Below, one piece after another: positions 1 to 7,911 of a stretch of DNA of 64,000 nt; positions within the stretch are counted from its first letter, which is position 1, and each line of letters begins with the position of its first letter. This stretch comes from Catenuloplanes indicus (GTDB taxonomy: Bacteria > Actinomycetota > Actinomycetes > Mycobacteriales > Micromonosporaceae). Below the pieces are notes generated by a model. The model ran no database searches. It worked only from the letters and a program-made list of their open reading frames with translations, and had not been told where the DNA came from. The DNA lies in NCBI RefSeq assembly GCF_030813715.1, contig NZ_JAUSUZ010000001.1, positions 6,572,001-6,636,000 on the forward strand. Reading direction: 5' to 3'. Position numbers and translations under genes: made by a program.

Positions 1-120
1 CCCCGCTAGGGTTACGACCGCACCTACGGCGCGTGCTTCGCGACGGCCAAGGGGCACGGTCGGGCGAGCGGCCGGGCCGCCGCACGCGAGGGCCGCCTGA
101 CGCCGAGGAGGCCTGTGCAG

Positions 121-1599
121 GTGTCGGGAGCTCGCACCCTGGGCACGTTGTTGCCCTTCATCGTTCCGCTGGTCGCCGACCGGGTCGCGGGTGGCTTCGG
201 CATCGTCGCCGACGCCGTCCGGAAACGACTGGCCCGCCGGGGCTCGCTGCGCGCCGCCGTGCTGGAGCGGGAGGAGCTGATCGCCCGGCTGCGGGCCCGG
301 GAGCGGGAGCTGGAACGCGCCGCGTTCTACGACCACCTGACCGGGCTGCCGAACCGCACGCTCTTCCTGACGCGGCTGCGCGACGCCATGGCGCGCGCCA
401 CCGTACCCGGCGTGCTGTTTTTTGATCTTGATGGGTTCAAGCGGGTCAACGACGTGTACGGCCATGACGTCGGGGATCAGCTGCTGGTGCAGGTCGCCGG
501 GCGGCTGCGGGACGAGCTGCGCGAGCGGGACGTGGCGGCGCGGTTCGGCGGAGACGAGTTCCTGGTGCTGCTGGACGGGGTGGATCACCCGAGCCGGATG
601 GTGCAGATCGCCCGGCGGATGCGAGTGGCGGTGTCCCGGCCCTACCGGCTGGACGGCGTGGCGGAGGACGTGGTGATCGGCGCGACCGTCGGCGTCTGTG
701 CCGGTGCGGAGCACTACCCCGATCCGGCCGAGTTGTTGAAGGCCGCGGACGCCGCGATGCTCAGCGGGAAGGCGCGCGGCAAGGGCACGGTGGTCACGTT
801 CACGCTCTCCGGCCGGATGACCATGAAGGAGCGCCGGCGGATGGAGCAGGACCTGTGGGACGGCTTTCACGCCCACCGGTTCGACCTGTACTACCAGCCG
901 ATCGTGGATCTGCGGAGCCGGCGCACGGTCGCGTTCGAGGCGCTGCTGCGCTGGCGGCATCCGGAGCGTGGGCTGCTGGAGGCGGCGGAGTGGGTGCGGG
1001 TCGCGGAGGAGGGCGGCACGCTCGACGGGATCGCGCTCCGCACGATCAGCCAGGTCACCACGCAGGCGGAGAACTGGCGGCGGGCCGGGGAGGCGCCGGC
1101 GACGGCCGGGCTGCGGTACAACGTGGGCGCCGGTCAGTTCTGGGACCGGAACCTGCACGAGGACGTGGCGGCCTGCCTGGCGTATCACGGGGTCGACCCG
1201 GCGCGGTTCGCGATCGAGGTGACCGGGGACGTGCTGATGCAGGACCCGGAGGCCGCGGTCGCGGTGCTGGAGCGGATCCGGGCGATCGGCGCCGAGGTGC
1301 ATCTGGACGATGTCCGCGCCGGGTGCGCGTCGCTGGAACTGCTGCCCCGGCTGCCGGTCGACGCGCTGAAGATCGATCGGTCGGTCATCGCCCGGATGGG
1401 CCTCGACGCGGCGGCGGACGACGCGGCGCGCACGCTCGTGCGGCTCGGCCGGGACCTCGGGCTCGGGCTGATCGCGGTGGGCGTGGAGACGGAGGAGCAG
1501 CGTGCGGCCCTGCTGGGGCTCGGCTGCCACCTCGGTCAGGGATACCTGTTCGCACCCGCGGTGCCGGCCGGCCGGGCCGGCACCGTGATGTCGTTCTAG
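121..1599 (+). CDS. GGDEF-EAL protein, intact GGDEF and degenerate EAL
   Basis: Predicted diguanylate cyclase making c-di-GMP from GTP. Numbering from GTG at 121: a short helical N-terminus, GGDEF domain about residues 65-230 with FGGDEF at 142-147 and an RxxD inhibitory site at 134-137, then an EAL domain about 240-490. The EAL signature (E273) and LKID remain. However, the glutamate of the E-x-TE motif is glycine (EVTG, G369), DDFG is DDVR, and the general-base glutamate of AEGVE is valine (AVGVE, V453). The EAL domain is therefore probably non-hydrolytic and perhaps a c-di-GMP sensor (inference). The start at 121 was chosen because GGAGG (107-111) lies 9 nt upstream; GTG at 115 would leave only 3 nt. 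It converges on msrB, the two stops sharing a CTAG. Confidence 0.9.
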   Translation: MSGARTLGTLLPFIVPLVADRVAGGFGIVADAVRKRLARRGSLRAAVLEREELIARLRARERELERAAFYDHLTGLPNRTLFLTRLRDAMARATVPGVLFFDLDGFKRVNDVYGHDVGDQLLVQVAGRLRDELRERDVAARFGGDEFLVLLDGVDHPSRMVQIARRMRVAVSRPYRLDGVAEDVVIGATVGVCAGAEHYPDPAELLKAADAAMLSGKARGKGTVVTFTLSGRMTMKERRRMEQDLWDGFHAHRFDLYYQPIVDLRSRRTVAFEALLRWRHPERGLLEAAEWVRVAEEGGTLDGIALRTISQVTTQAENWRRAGEAPATAGLRYNVGAGQFWDRNLHEDVAACLAYHGVDPARFAIEVTGDVLMQDPEAAVAVLERIRAIGAEVHLDDVRAGCASLELLPRLPVDALKIDRSVIARMGLDAAADDAARTLVRLGRDLGLGLIAVGVETEEQRAALLGLGCHLGQGYLFAPAVPAGRAGTVMSF

Positions 1600-2003
1600 C
1601 CCTTCGGCTCCAGCCGCACCGAGATCGAGTTGACGCAGTGGCGCGTGTTCTTCGGCGTGAAACCCTCGCCGCGGAACACGTGGCCCAGATGTGAGCCGCA
1701 GTTCGCGCACTGGATCTCGGTGCGCAGCATGCCGAGCGACCGGTCCTCGATCTCCACGACCGTGCCCGGGATCGCGTCGTCGAAGGACGGCCAGCCGCAG
1801 TGGCTGTCGAACTTGGTGTCGCTGCTGAACAGCTCCGCCCCGCACGCGCGGCAGTGGTAGACACCCTCGGTCTTGGTGTTGACGTACTCACCGGTCCACG
1901 GCGCCTCGGTGCCGGCCTGCCGCAGGACCCGGAACTCCTGCGGGTTGAGGCGGACCCGCCATTCCTCCTCGGTGGTGGGCAGGGCGCTCTTGTCGATCGT
2001 CAT
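1596..2003 (-). CDS. msrB: Peptide-methionine (R)-S-oxide reductase MsrB
   Basis: Cytosolic repair enzyme that reduces methionine-R-sulfoxide in proteins, normally using thioredoxin. At 135 residues it is full length for the family. Two zinc-binding CxxC pairs (CRAC and CANC), the GWPSF motif and the catalytic cysteine in RHCVNS near the C-terminus are all visible. No Shine-Dalgarno precedes the ATG. Instead a TACCGT hexamer lies 6 nt upstream on the minus strand (2010-2015), the arrangement of a leaderless transcript. It stands alone: convergent with the GGDEF gene and divergent from the chaplin gene. Confidence 0.95.
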   Translation of the reverse strand: MTIDKSALPTTEEEWRVRLNPQEFRVLRQAGTEAPWTGEYVNTKTEGVYHCRACGAELFSSDTKFDSHCGWPSFDDAIPGTVVEIEDRSLGMLRTEIQCANCGSHLGHVFRGEGFTPKNTRHCVNSISVRLEPKG

Positions 2004-2009
2004 GTGTCC

Positions 2010-2015
2010 ACGGTA
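2010..2015 (-). promoter_or_regulatory. Candidate -10 box for leaderless msrB
   Basis: TACCGT on the minus strand ends 6 nt before the msrB ATG, so transcription would begin at or next to the start codon. No ribosome-binding site is present, which fits a leaderless mRNA. This is inferred from spacing only. Confidence 0.4.
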
Positions 2016-2188
2016 CTTCCGGGCCGGTCGAGCGCCAGTGTCCTCGGACTCACCTGCACCGTTAGGCGGGGAGTGCGCGTGTTGGTCCGTTTTGCCCCTG
2101 GAGGAGCGTAGGATCCAGTAGCAAAACGGTCTTTAACTGTAAAAATCCATATAAGCCTCACCAGCCACCCTTTTGAGGAGAACACAGC

Positions 2189-2815
2189 GTGACGAGCATG
2201 AAGCGGCGCATCATCGCGGCGGCGACGCTGCCGGCCGCCGGATTCACCATGTTCGCGGCGGCGCTCGCGCTGACCGCGCAGCCGGCGAGCGCAGCACCGG
2301 ACGACACCAACGGCATCGCGAACGGCGCCAAGGTGCACCTGCCGATCAACGCGCCGGTCAACGTGTGCGGCATCGCGGCCGGTGTCCTCGGCGACGCCAC
2401 CGCGCAGTGCGCCGCGCCGCGCGTCGCGCCCACCTCGGGCTACGGCGACGAGGGCCCGGACCGCGGCAAGCCCGGCTACGGCACGCCGGGCAGCCCGGGC
2501 GCGGAGACGCCGCCGGCCACCCCGGAGGCGCCGGAGACGCCCGAGGCCCCGGAGACGCCGGAGGTCCCGACGCCGACGCCGACCGGCTCGGTGCCGTCCG
2601 CCGGCCAGCAGGAGGTGCCGCCGGGTGGTGGCGTCTCCAACGGCTCGCCGGAGGCGCCGGTCCCGACCGGCGGTGTCCAGGGCGAGGGGGGCGAGGGCGA
2701 GCTGCCGGTCACCGGTCTGCCGCTCGCCGGGCTGGTCGGCGCGGGCGCGCTGGTCACCGCCGGCGGCGCCGCGCTGCTCTACACCGGCCGGCACCGCCGC
2801 CGCTTCGAGAGCTGA
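2189..2815 (+). CDS. LPxTG-anchored chaplin-like surface protein
   Basis: Secreted, wall-anchored protein of 208 residues. Signal peptide about 1-35 ending ASA-AP. It carries one chaplin-type domain about 40-80 with the LPIN.PVNVCG core and two cysteines about 22 residues apart. A Pro/Glu/Gly/Thr-rich wall spacer follows (about 85-170), then an LPVTG sortase motif, a hydrophobic helix and an Arg-rich tail. Known chaplins coat aerial hyphae and spores with amyloid. Streptomyces long chaplins usually carry two chaplin domains before LAXTG, so this is a single-domain version. GTG at 2189 was chosen because GAGGAG (2175-2180) lies 8 nt upstream; the ATG at 2198 is too far. A perfect hairpin follows the stop. 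Confidence 0.85.
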   Translation: MTSMKRRIIAAATLPAAGFTMFAAALALTAQPASAAPDDTNGIANGAKVHLPINAPVNVCGIAAGVLGDATAQCAAPRVAPTSGYGDEGPDRGKPGYGTPGSPGAETPPATPEAPETPEAPETPEVPTPTPTGSVPSAGQQEVPPGGGVSNGSPEAPVPTGGVQGEGGEGELPVTGLPLAGLVGAGALVTAGGAALLYTGRHRRRFES

Positions 2816-2823
2816 TCGAGATT

Positions 2824-2858
2824 GCCGTCCGGGGGCACCTCTGCGACCCCCGGACGGC
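2824..2858 (+). terminator. Terminator hairpin after chaplin gene
   Basis: A perfect 12-bp stem (2824-2835 with 2847-2858) and an 11-nt loop, starting 8 nt after the chaplin stop. Its position also argues that the next gene starts at ATG 2873 and not further upstream. Confidence 0.75.
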
Positions 2859-2872
2859 GTAGGGTCGCGACC

Positions 2873-3883
2873 ATGGCGTCGAAAGCCGAGGAGATCGAGG
2901 TCGCCGGCCGGGCCGTGCGGCTGACCAGTCCCGACAAGGTCTACTTCCCCGACCGCGGGTTCACCAAGCGGGACGTCTTCGAGTACTACCTGGCGGTCGG
3001 CGACGGCATACTGCGCGCGTTGCGCGGCCGGCCGACCACGCTGCAGCGCTTCCCCGACGGTCTCGCGGGGGAGACGTTCTTCCAGAAGCGGGTGCCGACC
3101 CGCGGCGTACCCCCGTGGATCGAGACCGCCAAGGTCACGTTCCCGAGCGGCCGGCCCGCGGACGAGCTGTGCCCCGCGGACCTCGCGCACGTGGCCTGGG
3201 CCGCGCAGATGGGCACGATCGTCTTCCACCCGTGGCCGGTCCGCGCCGCGCACGTGGACTCGCCCGACGAGCTGCGCATCGACCTCGATCCGCAGCCCGG
3301 CACCGACTTCGCCGACGCGGTCGAGGTGGCCGGCACGGTCCGCGAGGTGCTCGCCGAGCTCGGCGCGACCGGCTACCCCAAGACCTCCGGCGGCCGCGGC
3401 GTCCACGTCTACGTACGCATCCAGCCTCGCTGGTCGTTCGTCGAGGTTCGGCGTGCCGCGATCGCGTTCGCCCGCGAGGTCGAGGCCCGCCGCCCCGACC
3501 TGGCCACCACGAACTGGTGGAAGGAGGAGCGCGGCGAGCGCGTCTTCCTCGACTACAACCAGATGGCCCGGGACCGCACGATCGCCTGCGCCTACAGCCT
3601 CCGCGCCAACGCCCGTGCCACCGTCTCGACGCCGGTCACCTGGGCCGAGCTGCCCGAGGTCGAGCCGGACGACTTCGACCTCCGCACGGTCCCGCCCCGC
3701 GTCGCCGCGATCGGCGACCCGCACGCGACGATCGACGACGACGCGTTCGACATCACGCCGCTGCTGGAGAAGGCGGCCCGCGGCGACCGCGGCGACCTGC
3801 CGTACCCGCCGGAATACCCCAAGATGCCCGGCGAGCCGATGCGCGTCCAGCCCTCCCGCGCCAAGCAGCCGAAGAACCCCTGA
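2873..3883 (+). CDS. LigD-type DNA polymerase/primase domain protein (stand-alone)
   Basis: Archaeo-eukaryotic primase-superfamily polymerase of the bacterial LigD Pol group, 336 residues. In other bacteria such enzymes fill gaps, preferring ribonucleotides, during end joining. Visible motifs are the catalytic DLD in 'RIDLDPQPGTD', the nucleotide-binding 'TSGGRGVHVYVRI' and the C-terminal 'FLDYNQMARDRTIA'. No ligase or phosphoesterase domain is attached, so it resembles the separate PolD proteins of mycobacteria. An ATP-dependent ligase lies about 6 kb away on the other strand. No Ku gene is in the window. ATG 2873 is preferred because the preceding 50 bp form the chaplin terminator. Confidence 0.88.
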   Translation: MASKAEEIEVAGRAVRLTSPDKVYFPDRGFTKRDVFEYYLAVGDGILRALRGRPTTLQRFPDGLAGETFFQKRVPTRGVPPWIETAKVTFPSGRPADELCPADLAHVAWAAQMGTIVFHPWPVRAAHVDSPDELRIDLDPQPGTDFADAVEVAGTVREVLAELGATGYPKTSGGRGVHVYVRIQPRWSFVEVRRAAIAFAREVEARRPDLATTNWWKEERGERVFLDYNQMARDRTIACAYSLRANARATVSTPVTWAELPEVEPDDFDLRTVPPRVAAIGDPHATIDDDAFDITPLLEKAARGDRGDLPYPPEYPKMPGEPMRVQPSRAKQPKNP

Positions 3884-3895
3884 GGTCAAGAGCCA

Positions 3896-3942
3896 GATCT
3901 TCCCGCTTCCGGCATGGCCCGGCCCGCACGCTCCCGCGGGCA
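3896..3942 (+). repeat. Dispersed repeat R, copy 1 (5' half only)
   Basis: Begins GATCTTCCCGCTTCCGGC and runs to GCTCCCGCGGGCA, then diverges. The same block is found at 10791, 43057, 51906 (inverted) and in part near 56600 (inverted). This copy stops where other copies carry an insertion element. Confidence 0.7.
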
Positions 3943-4099
3943 AACCGCGCGGAGGCCTCCGACTCCGCCGGCGCTCCGCTCCGGCCGCCGCGGCGGAGCC
4001 GGTCCCGCCGCTGGTCACCACGAGCCGCCCGGGCCGCCGCCGTTCACCTCCCGGCCGCGTCCCGCTCAGCTGTCAGGATACACACTGGCTTATTTGGGA

Positions 4100-4105
4100 T
4101 ACAAT
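4100..4105 (+). promoter_or_regulatory. Candidate -10 box for small membrane protein gene
   Basis: TACAAT lies in an unusually AT-rich patch (4080-4112), about 40 bp before the ATG at 4146. No clear -35 box is seen. Confidence 0.3.
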
Positions 4106-4145
4106 TATTCGCGTTGAGGATGCGAATGACGCGAGGAGAGAGCGG

Positions 4146-4487
4146 ATGATGGCCCTTGCCCGGATGGCCGCGCTCCTCGGCTTGGCCGGTGCCGCCGTGC
4201 ACCTCGCTCTGACCGGCGCGCACGTGACCCACGCGCCCCTGATCACGCTCGCGCTGATCATGCTCGCGTTCGTCTGCGTGCCGTGCAGCATCCGGCTCTG
4301 GCGCACCCCGTACGACCGCGGTGCATGGCGCGGCGCCCTGGTGGTAGCCGGCGTCATGGCGATGCTCCACCTCGCGATGCGCCCCGGCGGTGCCATGCTC
4401 GCCGCGGTCCTGTCCGTGGCCGCCCTCCAGGCCACGATCGGCGCGACCGCCCTCTGCCGCCCGGCCCCGCTCCACTCCGACGCCTGA
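4146..4487 (+). CDS. Small integral membrane protein of unknown function
   Basis: A 113-residue hydrophobic protein with about four transmembrane segments (roughly 4-22, 28-50, 62-80 and 83-102) and no recognised domain. The start is well placed: GAGGAG at 4133-4138, 7 nt before ATG 4146, with a second ATG directly after. It stands alone, with the LigD-type polymerase upstream and a gene-free stretch downstream. I do not recognise the family and assign no function. Confidence 0.6.
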   Translation: MMALARMAALLGLAGAAVHLALTGAHVTHAPLITLALIMLAFVCVPCSIRLWRTPYDRGAWRGALVVAGVMAMLHLAMRPGGAMLAAVLSVAALQATIGATALCRPAPLHSDA

Positions 4488-4859
4488 CATCGTTTCTCCG
4501 CACGGCGCACGGCTCGCCCGTTCCGATTCCCATGCCGGCTCGAGCGGCGGTGCCGACTTGCGAGCGGTGCCGGTTTGCGAGCGGTGCCGGTTTGCGAGCG
4601 GTGCCGGTTTGCGTCGCGGTGCTGGGGCACGCGCCGGCTACCGGGTTACGTCGCATGCTGGTTCGCGCGCCGGTTGCCGGTTTGTGCGGCGCCGACCGGT
4701 TCGCGAGCCGGTGGGCGGTTCGTGCGCCGGCTGTTGGATGCCTGCCGAACGCGCTTCGCGATCGGCCTCCGGCGGGTCCGCGTCCCGGCGTCCGGAACCG
4801 GTCTCCGCACCGGGTCTCGTTCCTGCCGCCGGATTTGGTCCTCGCATCGGACGCCGACC
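4488..4859. other. Gene-free stretch with short tandem repeats
   Basis: No convincing gene. It holds three perfect 17-bp tandem copies and decayed relatives of the same GCGAGCGGTGCCGGTTT unit. Confidence 0.5.
4561..4611. repeat. 17-bp tandem repeat, three perfect copies
   Basis: CGAGCGGTGCCGGTTTG occurs at 4561, 4578 and 4595 with no mismatch. A degraded copy precedes it (4541-4560), and looser GCCGGTT-containing copies trail to about 4735. The unit length is not a multiple of three, which argues against coding. Confidence 0.85.
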
Positions 4860-5102
4860 TCAGGAGTGAGCCGCCGCCCGGGGTGTTGCCTCGCCGGCGA
4901 TGAGCGTGCCGAGGCGCACCAGAGCGTGGCCGGCCGTGCGGCGGAAGCTGGGTGTGCGGTGGAAGCCGGTGGCGCGGAGCGAGCCGGCAGGGCGGCGCGC
5001 GGTCGGTCGGCGGCTTGCGGTGGCCAGGCGGGTACGACGGGCCTCGGCGAGCATTTCGGCCTGGCGGGCTTTGATCCAGAGTGCGGCGAGCGTGGGGTGC
5101 AT
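4860..5102 (-). CDS. Small hypothetical protein, actinobacterial MHPTL type
   Basis: An 80-residue basic protein beginning MHPTLAALWIKARQAEMLAE, with an amphipathic N-terminal helix and an Arg/Ala-rich remainder. Many actinobacterial genomes encode short proteins starting MHP-[TY]-L followed by an alanine-rich helix; their role is unknown. The gene call rests on a strong AAGGAG 6 nt before the ATG on the minus strand and on divergence from the next gene. No function is assigned. Confidence 0.55.
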   Translation of the reverse strand: MHPTLAALWIKARQAEMLAEARRTRLATASRRPTARRPAGSLRATGFHRTPSFRRTAGHALVRLGTLIAGEATPRAAAHS

Positions 5103-5162
5103 GGCAGCTCCTTCGACGACCGAGTGACCGGCTAAACGGTTTTGGTGGTTGCATGTCGACGG

Positions 5163-5168
5163 TAGTAC
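5163..5168 (+). promoter_or_regulatory. Candidate -10 box for leaderless CGNR gene
   Basis: TAGTAC ends 7 nt before GTG 5176, with a TTGGTG-like -35 at 5142-5147. No Shine-Dalgarno precedes the start. AGTACCGTG here is the same string that precedes msrB. Confidence 0.3.
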
Positions 5169-5175
5169 CGTGCAT

Positions 5176-5817
5176 GTGACCGGTCAAATGGAATTGCCGG
5201 TGTTTCACGAATGGTGCGAGGTGGTCCCGGTGCGTGAGGAGATCCCGGACGGGTTGGCTCTCGTCACCGCGTTCGCCAACACGGTCGACGTGGAGGCGGG
5301 CACGGACGAGCTGGCCGACGTGGACGGCCTGCGCCGCTGGCTGGCCGCGCACGGGCACGCCGGGCCGGCCGGTGAGGCGGAGCTGGCCCGCGTGCGTGAC
5401 TTCCGGTCCGCGCTGCGCGACGAGATCGCCGCCCACCACGACCAGCTCGCCGTCCACCATGACCGGACCGCCGTCCCCCGGGATCAGGCCGCCGATGACG
5501 GCGCGGCCGGTGCGCGTGTCCGGCTGAATGCGTACGCGCACGACGTACCCGTGCGGATTGCTCTTGATCGTGCTGGTCTGCGGCTGGAGGCCGCCGGTGC
5601 GGACGGTGTGGCGTCGCTGTTCGGTGCGCTGCTGGTGGAGATGCTGCTGGCCGAGCGGGACGGAGTGTGGCGACGCCTGAAGATCTGTGACGCGGAGACG
5701 TGCCGGGAGGCGTTCTACGACTGGTCGAAGAACTCGTCGCGGCGCTGGTGCTCGATGGGGGTGTGCGGCAACCGCAGCAAGACCCGGGCGTACCGGGAGC
5801 GGCGCCGGGAAAGCTGA
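5176..5817 (+). CDS. CGNR zinc-finger transcriptional regulator (ABATE domain)
   Basis: Probable stress-type DNA-binding protein of about 213 residues. The N-terminal ABATE-like region includes 'ALVTAFANTVD'. The C-terminal zinc finger is complete: a pair of cysteines in KICDAETC, then CSMGVCGNRSKTRAY, which holds the CGNR box. The start is uncertain. GTG 5176 fits a leaderless transcript, ATG 5188 begins the conserved region, and an upstream TTG at 5149 is possible but lacks a ribosome-binding site. It is transcribed toward the ion-channel gene, with 35 bp between the two. Confidence 0.85.
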   Translation: MTGQMELPVFHEWCEVVPVREEIPDGLALVTAFANTVDVEAGTDELADVDGLRRWLAAHGHAGPAGEAELARVRDFRSALRDEIAAHHDQLAVHHDRTAVPRDQAADDGAAGARVRLNAYAHDVPVRIALDRAGLRLEAAGADGVASLFGALLVEMLLAERDGVWRRLKICDAETCREAFYDWSKNSSRRWCSMGVCGNRSKTRAYRERRRES

Positions 5818-5852
5818 CCCGCGACGCGCCCCGCCCGGGCCAGGATGATCGG

Positions 5853-6296
5853 ATGCTGACGTTGTTGCTGGCGCCGTTCCGGCTGGTCTACCGCGGGCTC
5901 GTCCACCTCGCCAACTCGCCCCGGACGCTGATGGGCTCCTACCTCGGGCTGATCGTCATCTGCGGCACGCTCTACAGCCACTTCGAGCGGGCGAGCGTCG
6001 GCGACTCGATCTGGTGGGCGGTGGTCACCGCGTCCACGGTCGGGTACGGCGACATCTCGCCCGAGTCGTGGCAGGCCCGGGCCATGGCCGCGCTGCTCAT
6101 CTCGATCATGGTGCTGCTCGTCATCCCGCTGATCACCGCCCACTTCGCCAGCAAGCTGATCGTGGACGCGGACGCGTTCCGGCACGAGGAGCAGGAGGAG
6201 ATCAAGAACAACCTGCGCGCGGTACGGGCGCTGCTCGAGGCTCAGATCAGCCGGCCGGGCAGCGCAGATCCTTCGCCGGGACCTCCAGGTCGATGA
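5853..6296 (+). CDS. Two-helix potassium channel subunit
   Basis: A 147-residue membrane protein of the KcsA-like 2TM class, expected to assemble as a tetramer. It shows TM1 about 28-48, a pore helix, the canonical selectivity filter TVGYGD near residue 66 and TM2 about 85-108. A charged C-terminal helix 'EEQEEIKNNLRAVRALLE' suits cytoplasmic coiled-coil assembly. ATG 5853 has AGGA 7 nt upstream. Its last 50 bp overlap the 3' end of the convergent peptidase gene. Confidence 0.9.
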   Translation: MLTLLLAPFRLVYRGLVHLANSPRTLMGSYLGLIVICGTLYSHFERASVGDSIWWAVVTASTVGYGDISPESWQARAMAALLISIMVLLVIPLITAHFASKLIVDADAFRHEEQEEIKNNLRAVRALLEAQISRPGSADPSPGPPGR

Positions 6297-7818
6297 GGTA
6301 GCCGTCCACCGCCTGCGTGATGCAGCGGGTGTTCGGGTACGCCGTGTGACCCTCGCCCTCCCAGGTCAGTACCTGCCCGGTGCCGAGCATGCCGGCCAGC
6401 ACCGCGGTCTGCTCGTACGGCGTGGCCGGGTCACCGACCGTGCCGACCACCACGATCGGCGGTGCGCCCTGCGCGGCCCCGGTCGGGTACGGATCCCGCG
6501 CGCCCGGCCAGAACGCGCAGCCCAGCATGCCCATCGCCAGCGCCGGCCCGAACAGCGGGTACTTCTTCTCCCACTCCAGCTGCAGCGTGCGCACCTGCTC
6601 CGCGGTGACCTTCTCCTCGCTGTCCGCGCAGTTCACCGCCAGCAGCGCGTCGGCCTGGTTGTCGTACTCGCCCTGGTCGGTGCGGCTGGTGTACGTGTCG
6701 GCCAGCTCGAACATCGGGTCCGGGTCGCCGTCGCGCAGCGCGCCGAGTGCCTTGCCCAGCTCCGGCCAGTACAGCTCGGTGTAGAGCGCGGCCACGGCCG
6801 AGTAGAAGATCCAGCCGGCCGTCGCCTCCCGGCCGTCCGCGCCGCGCAACGGGTTCGCCCGGGCCTTGTCCAGCAGCTCGTTCAGCGTGGCCCGGGCGTC
6901 CGGCGCGATCGGGCACTGCGCCGGGGTGGCCCGGCACCAGGCGGAGAAGTTGTCGAACGCGCGCTCGAAGCCCTTCGCCTGCGACTCCGAGCCGGCCACC
7001 ATGCCCTGCTGCGGGTCGACCGCGCCGTCCAGCACCATCGCGCGGATGTTCTGCGGGAACAGCTGCGCGTAGGTGGCGCCGAGCAGCGTGCCGTACGAGT
7101 AGCCCAGGTAGGTCAGCTTCTCGTCGCCGACCGCGGCCCGGATCGCGTCGATGTCCCGCGCGGCCTGCTCGGTGGAGAAGAGCGGCAGGTCCGCGCCGTA
7201 CTTCGTGCCGCACTCCGCGCCGATCCGCTGGTTCAGCGCCACGATCTCGTCGAACTCCGCCTGCGTCTCCGGGTCCGGCTCGGAGCCGTAGCTGGCGTCC
7301 AGGTCCGCGTCCGAGATGCACTTGACCGGTGACGACCGGGAGACGCCGCGCGGGTCGAAGCCGATCACGTCGAACCGCTCCAGGATCTCCGTCGGCAGGC
7401 CCTGCACCTGCGGGCCGAACGACAGGTACGCCGCGGTGTCGATGCCGGAGCCGCCCGGCCCGCCCGGGTTGATCAGCAGCGAGCCGATCCGGTCCTTCTG
7501 CTGGGTGGAGCGCACCCGCATCAGCGCGAGCTCGAACGTCTGCCCGTTCGACGGGTTGTTCCAGTCCTTCGGCACCGGGATCGTGGCGCACTCGTAGCGC
7601 ATGCGCGGCGCCTTCTGCCCGTACAGCTGCTGCGGGATCTCGGCGCAGTTGCGCCAGGCCAGGCTGTCCGGCCCGGTACCGCCCCCGGGTTGCTGCCGCT
7701 CCCGTGCGCTGTTGTCCCCGCCCGGTGAGAAGACCGGCAGCGAGCAGCCGGACACCGCCAGCATCGTGGCGGCCAGCGCGGCCAGCGCGCGGTGAGGTGT
7801 GCGACGCACGGGGGTCAT
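6247..7818 (-). CDS. Secreted tripeptidyl-aminopeptidase-like alpha/beta hydrolase lipoprotein
   Basis: Exported serine peptidase of the Streptomyces Tap/SlpD-SlpE family, 523 residues. A lipoprotein signal ends in the lipobox LAVSGC. The alpha/beta-hydrolase core has an oxyanion region 'LLINPGGPGGSG', the nucleophile elbow GYSYGT, and a C-terminal TAP-like domain with 'GDPATPYEQT' and the catalytic His in 'GEGHTAY'. It should release short peptides from the N-terminus of extracellular substrates. AGAGGG directly abuts ATG 7818, so the in-frame GTG at 7809 (9-nt spacing) may be the true start. Confidence 0.88.
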   Translation of the reverse strand: MTPVRRTPHRALAALAATMLAVSGCSLPVFSPGGDNSARERQQPGGGTGPDSLAWRNCAEIPQQLYGQKAPRMRYECATIPVPKDWNNPSNGQTFELALMRVRSTQQKDRIGSLLINPGGPGGSGIDTAAYLSFGPQVQGLPTEILERFDVIGFDPRGVSRSSPVKCISDADLDASYGSEPDPETQAEFDEIVALNQRIGAECGTKYGADLPLFSTEQAARDIDAIRAAVGDEKLTYLGYSYGTLLGATYAQLFPQNIRAMVLDGAVDPQQGMVAGSESQAKGFERAFDNFSAWCRATPAQCPIAPDARATLNELLDKARANPLRGADGREATAGWIFYSAVAALYTELYWPELGKALGALRDGDPDPMFELADTYTSRTDQGEYDNQADALLAVNCADSEEKVTAEQVRTLQLEWEKKYPLFGPALAMGMLGCAFWPGARDPYPTGAAQGAPPIVVVGTVGDPATPYEQTAVLAGMLGTGQVLTWEGEGHTAYPNTRCITQAVDGYLIDLEVPAKDLRCPAG

Positions 7819-7911
7819 CCCTCTCGTCGGGGCGGCTCGGTCGCATCGAGGTTAGCCGGTCGGGCGCTCCCCGGACCGCCGTGACGGCCGTCACCAGGGA
7901 TGATCTTAGGA

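Noticed and set aside
2000..4021. Minus-strand open frame of 673 codons opposite the chaplin and polymerase genes
   Set aside because: Arg/Gly/Ala-rich composition, no domain and no ribosome-binding site. It is a GC-driven shadow of well-supported plus-strand genes.
4080..4100. CACTGGCTTATTTGGGAT as a decayed insertion-element end after repeat R copy 1
   Set aside because: Resembles CACTCAGCTTATTTTGAT but needs gaps, and no duplication is visible; too weak to annotate.
4575..5135. Plus-strand 186-codon frame across the tandem repeats
   Set aside because: No start signal, and it runs antisense to the small gene at 4860-5102, which has a good ribosome-binding site.
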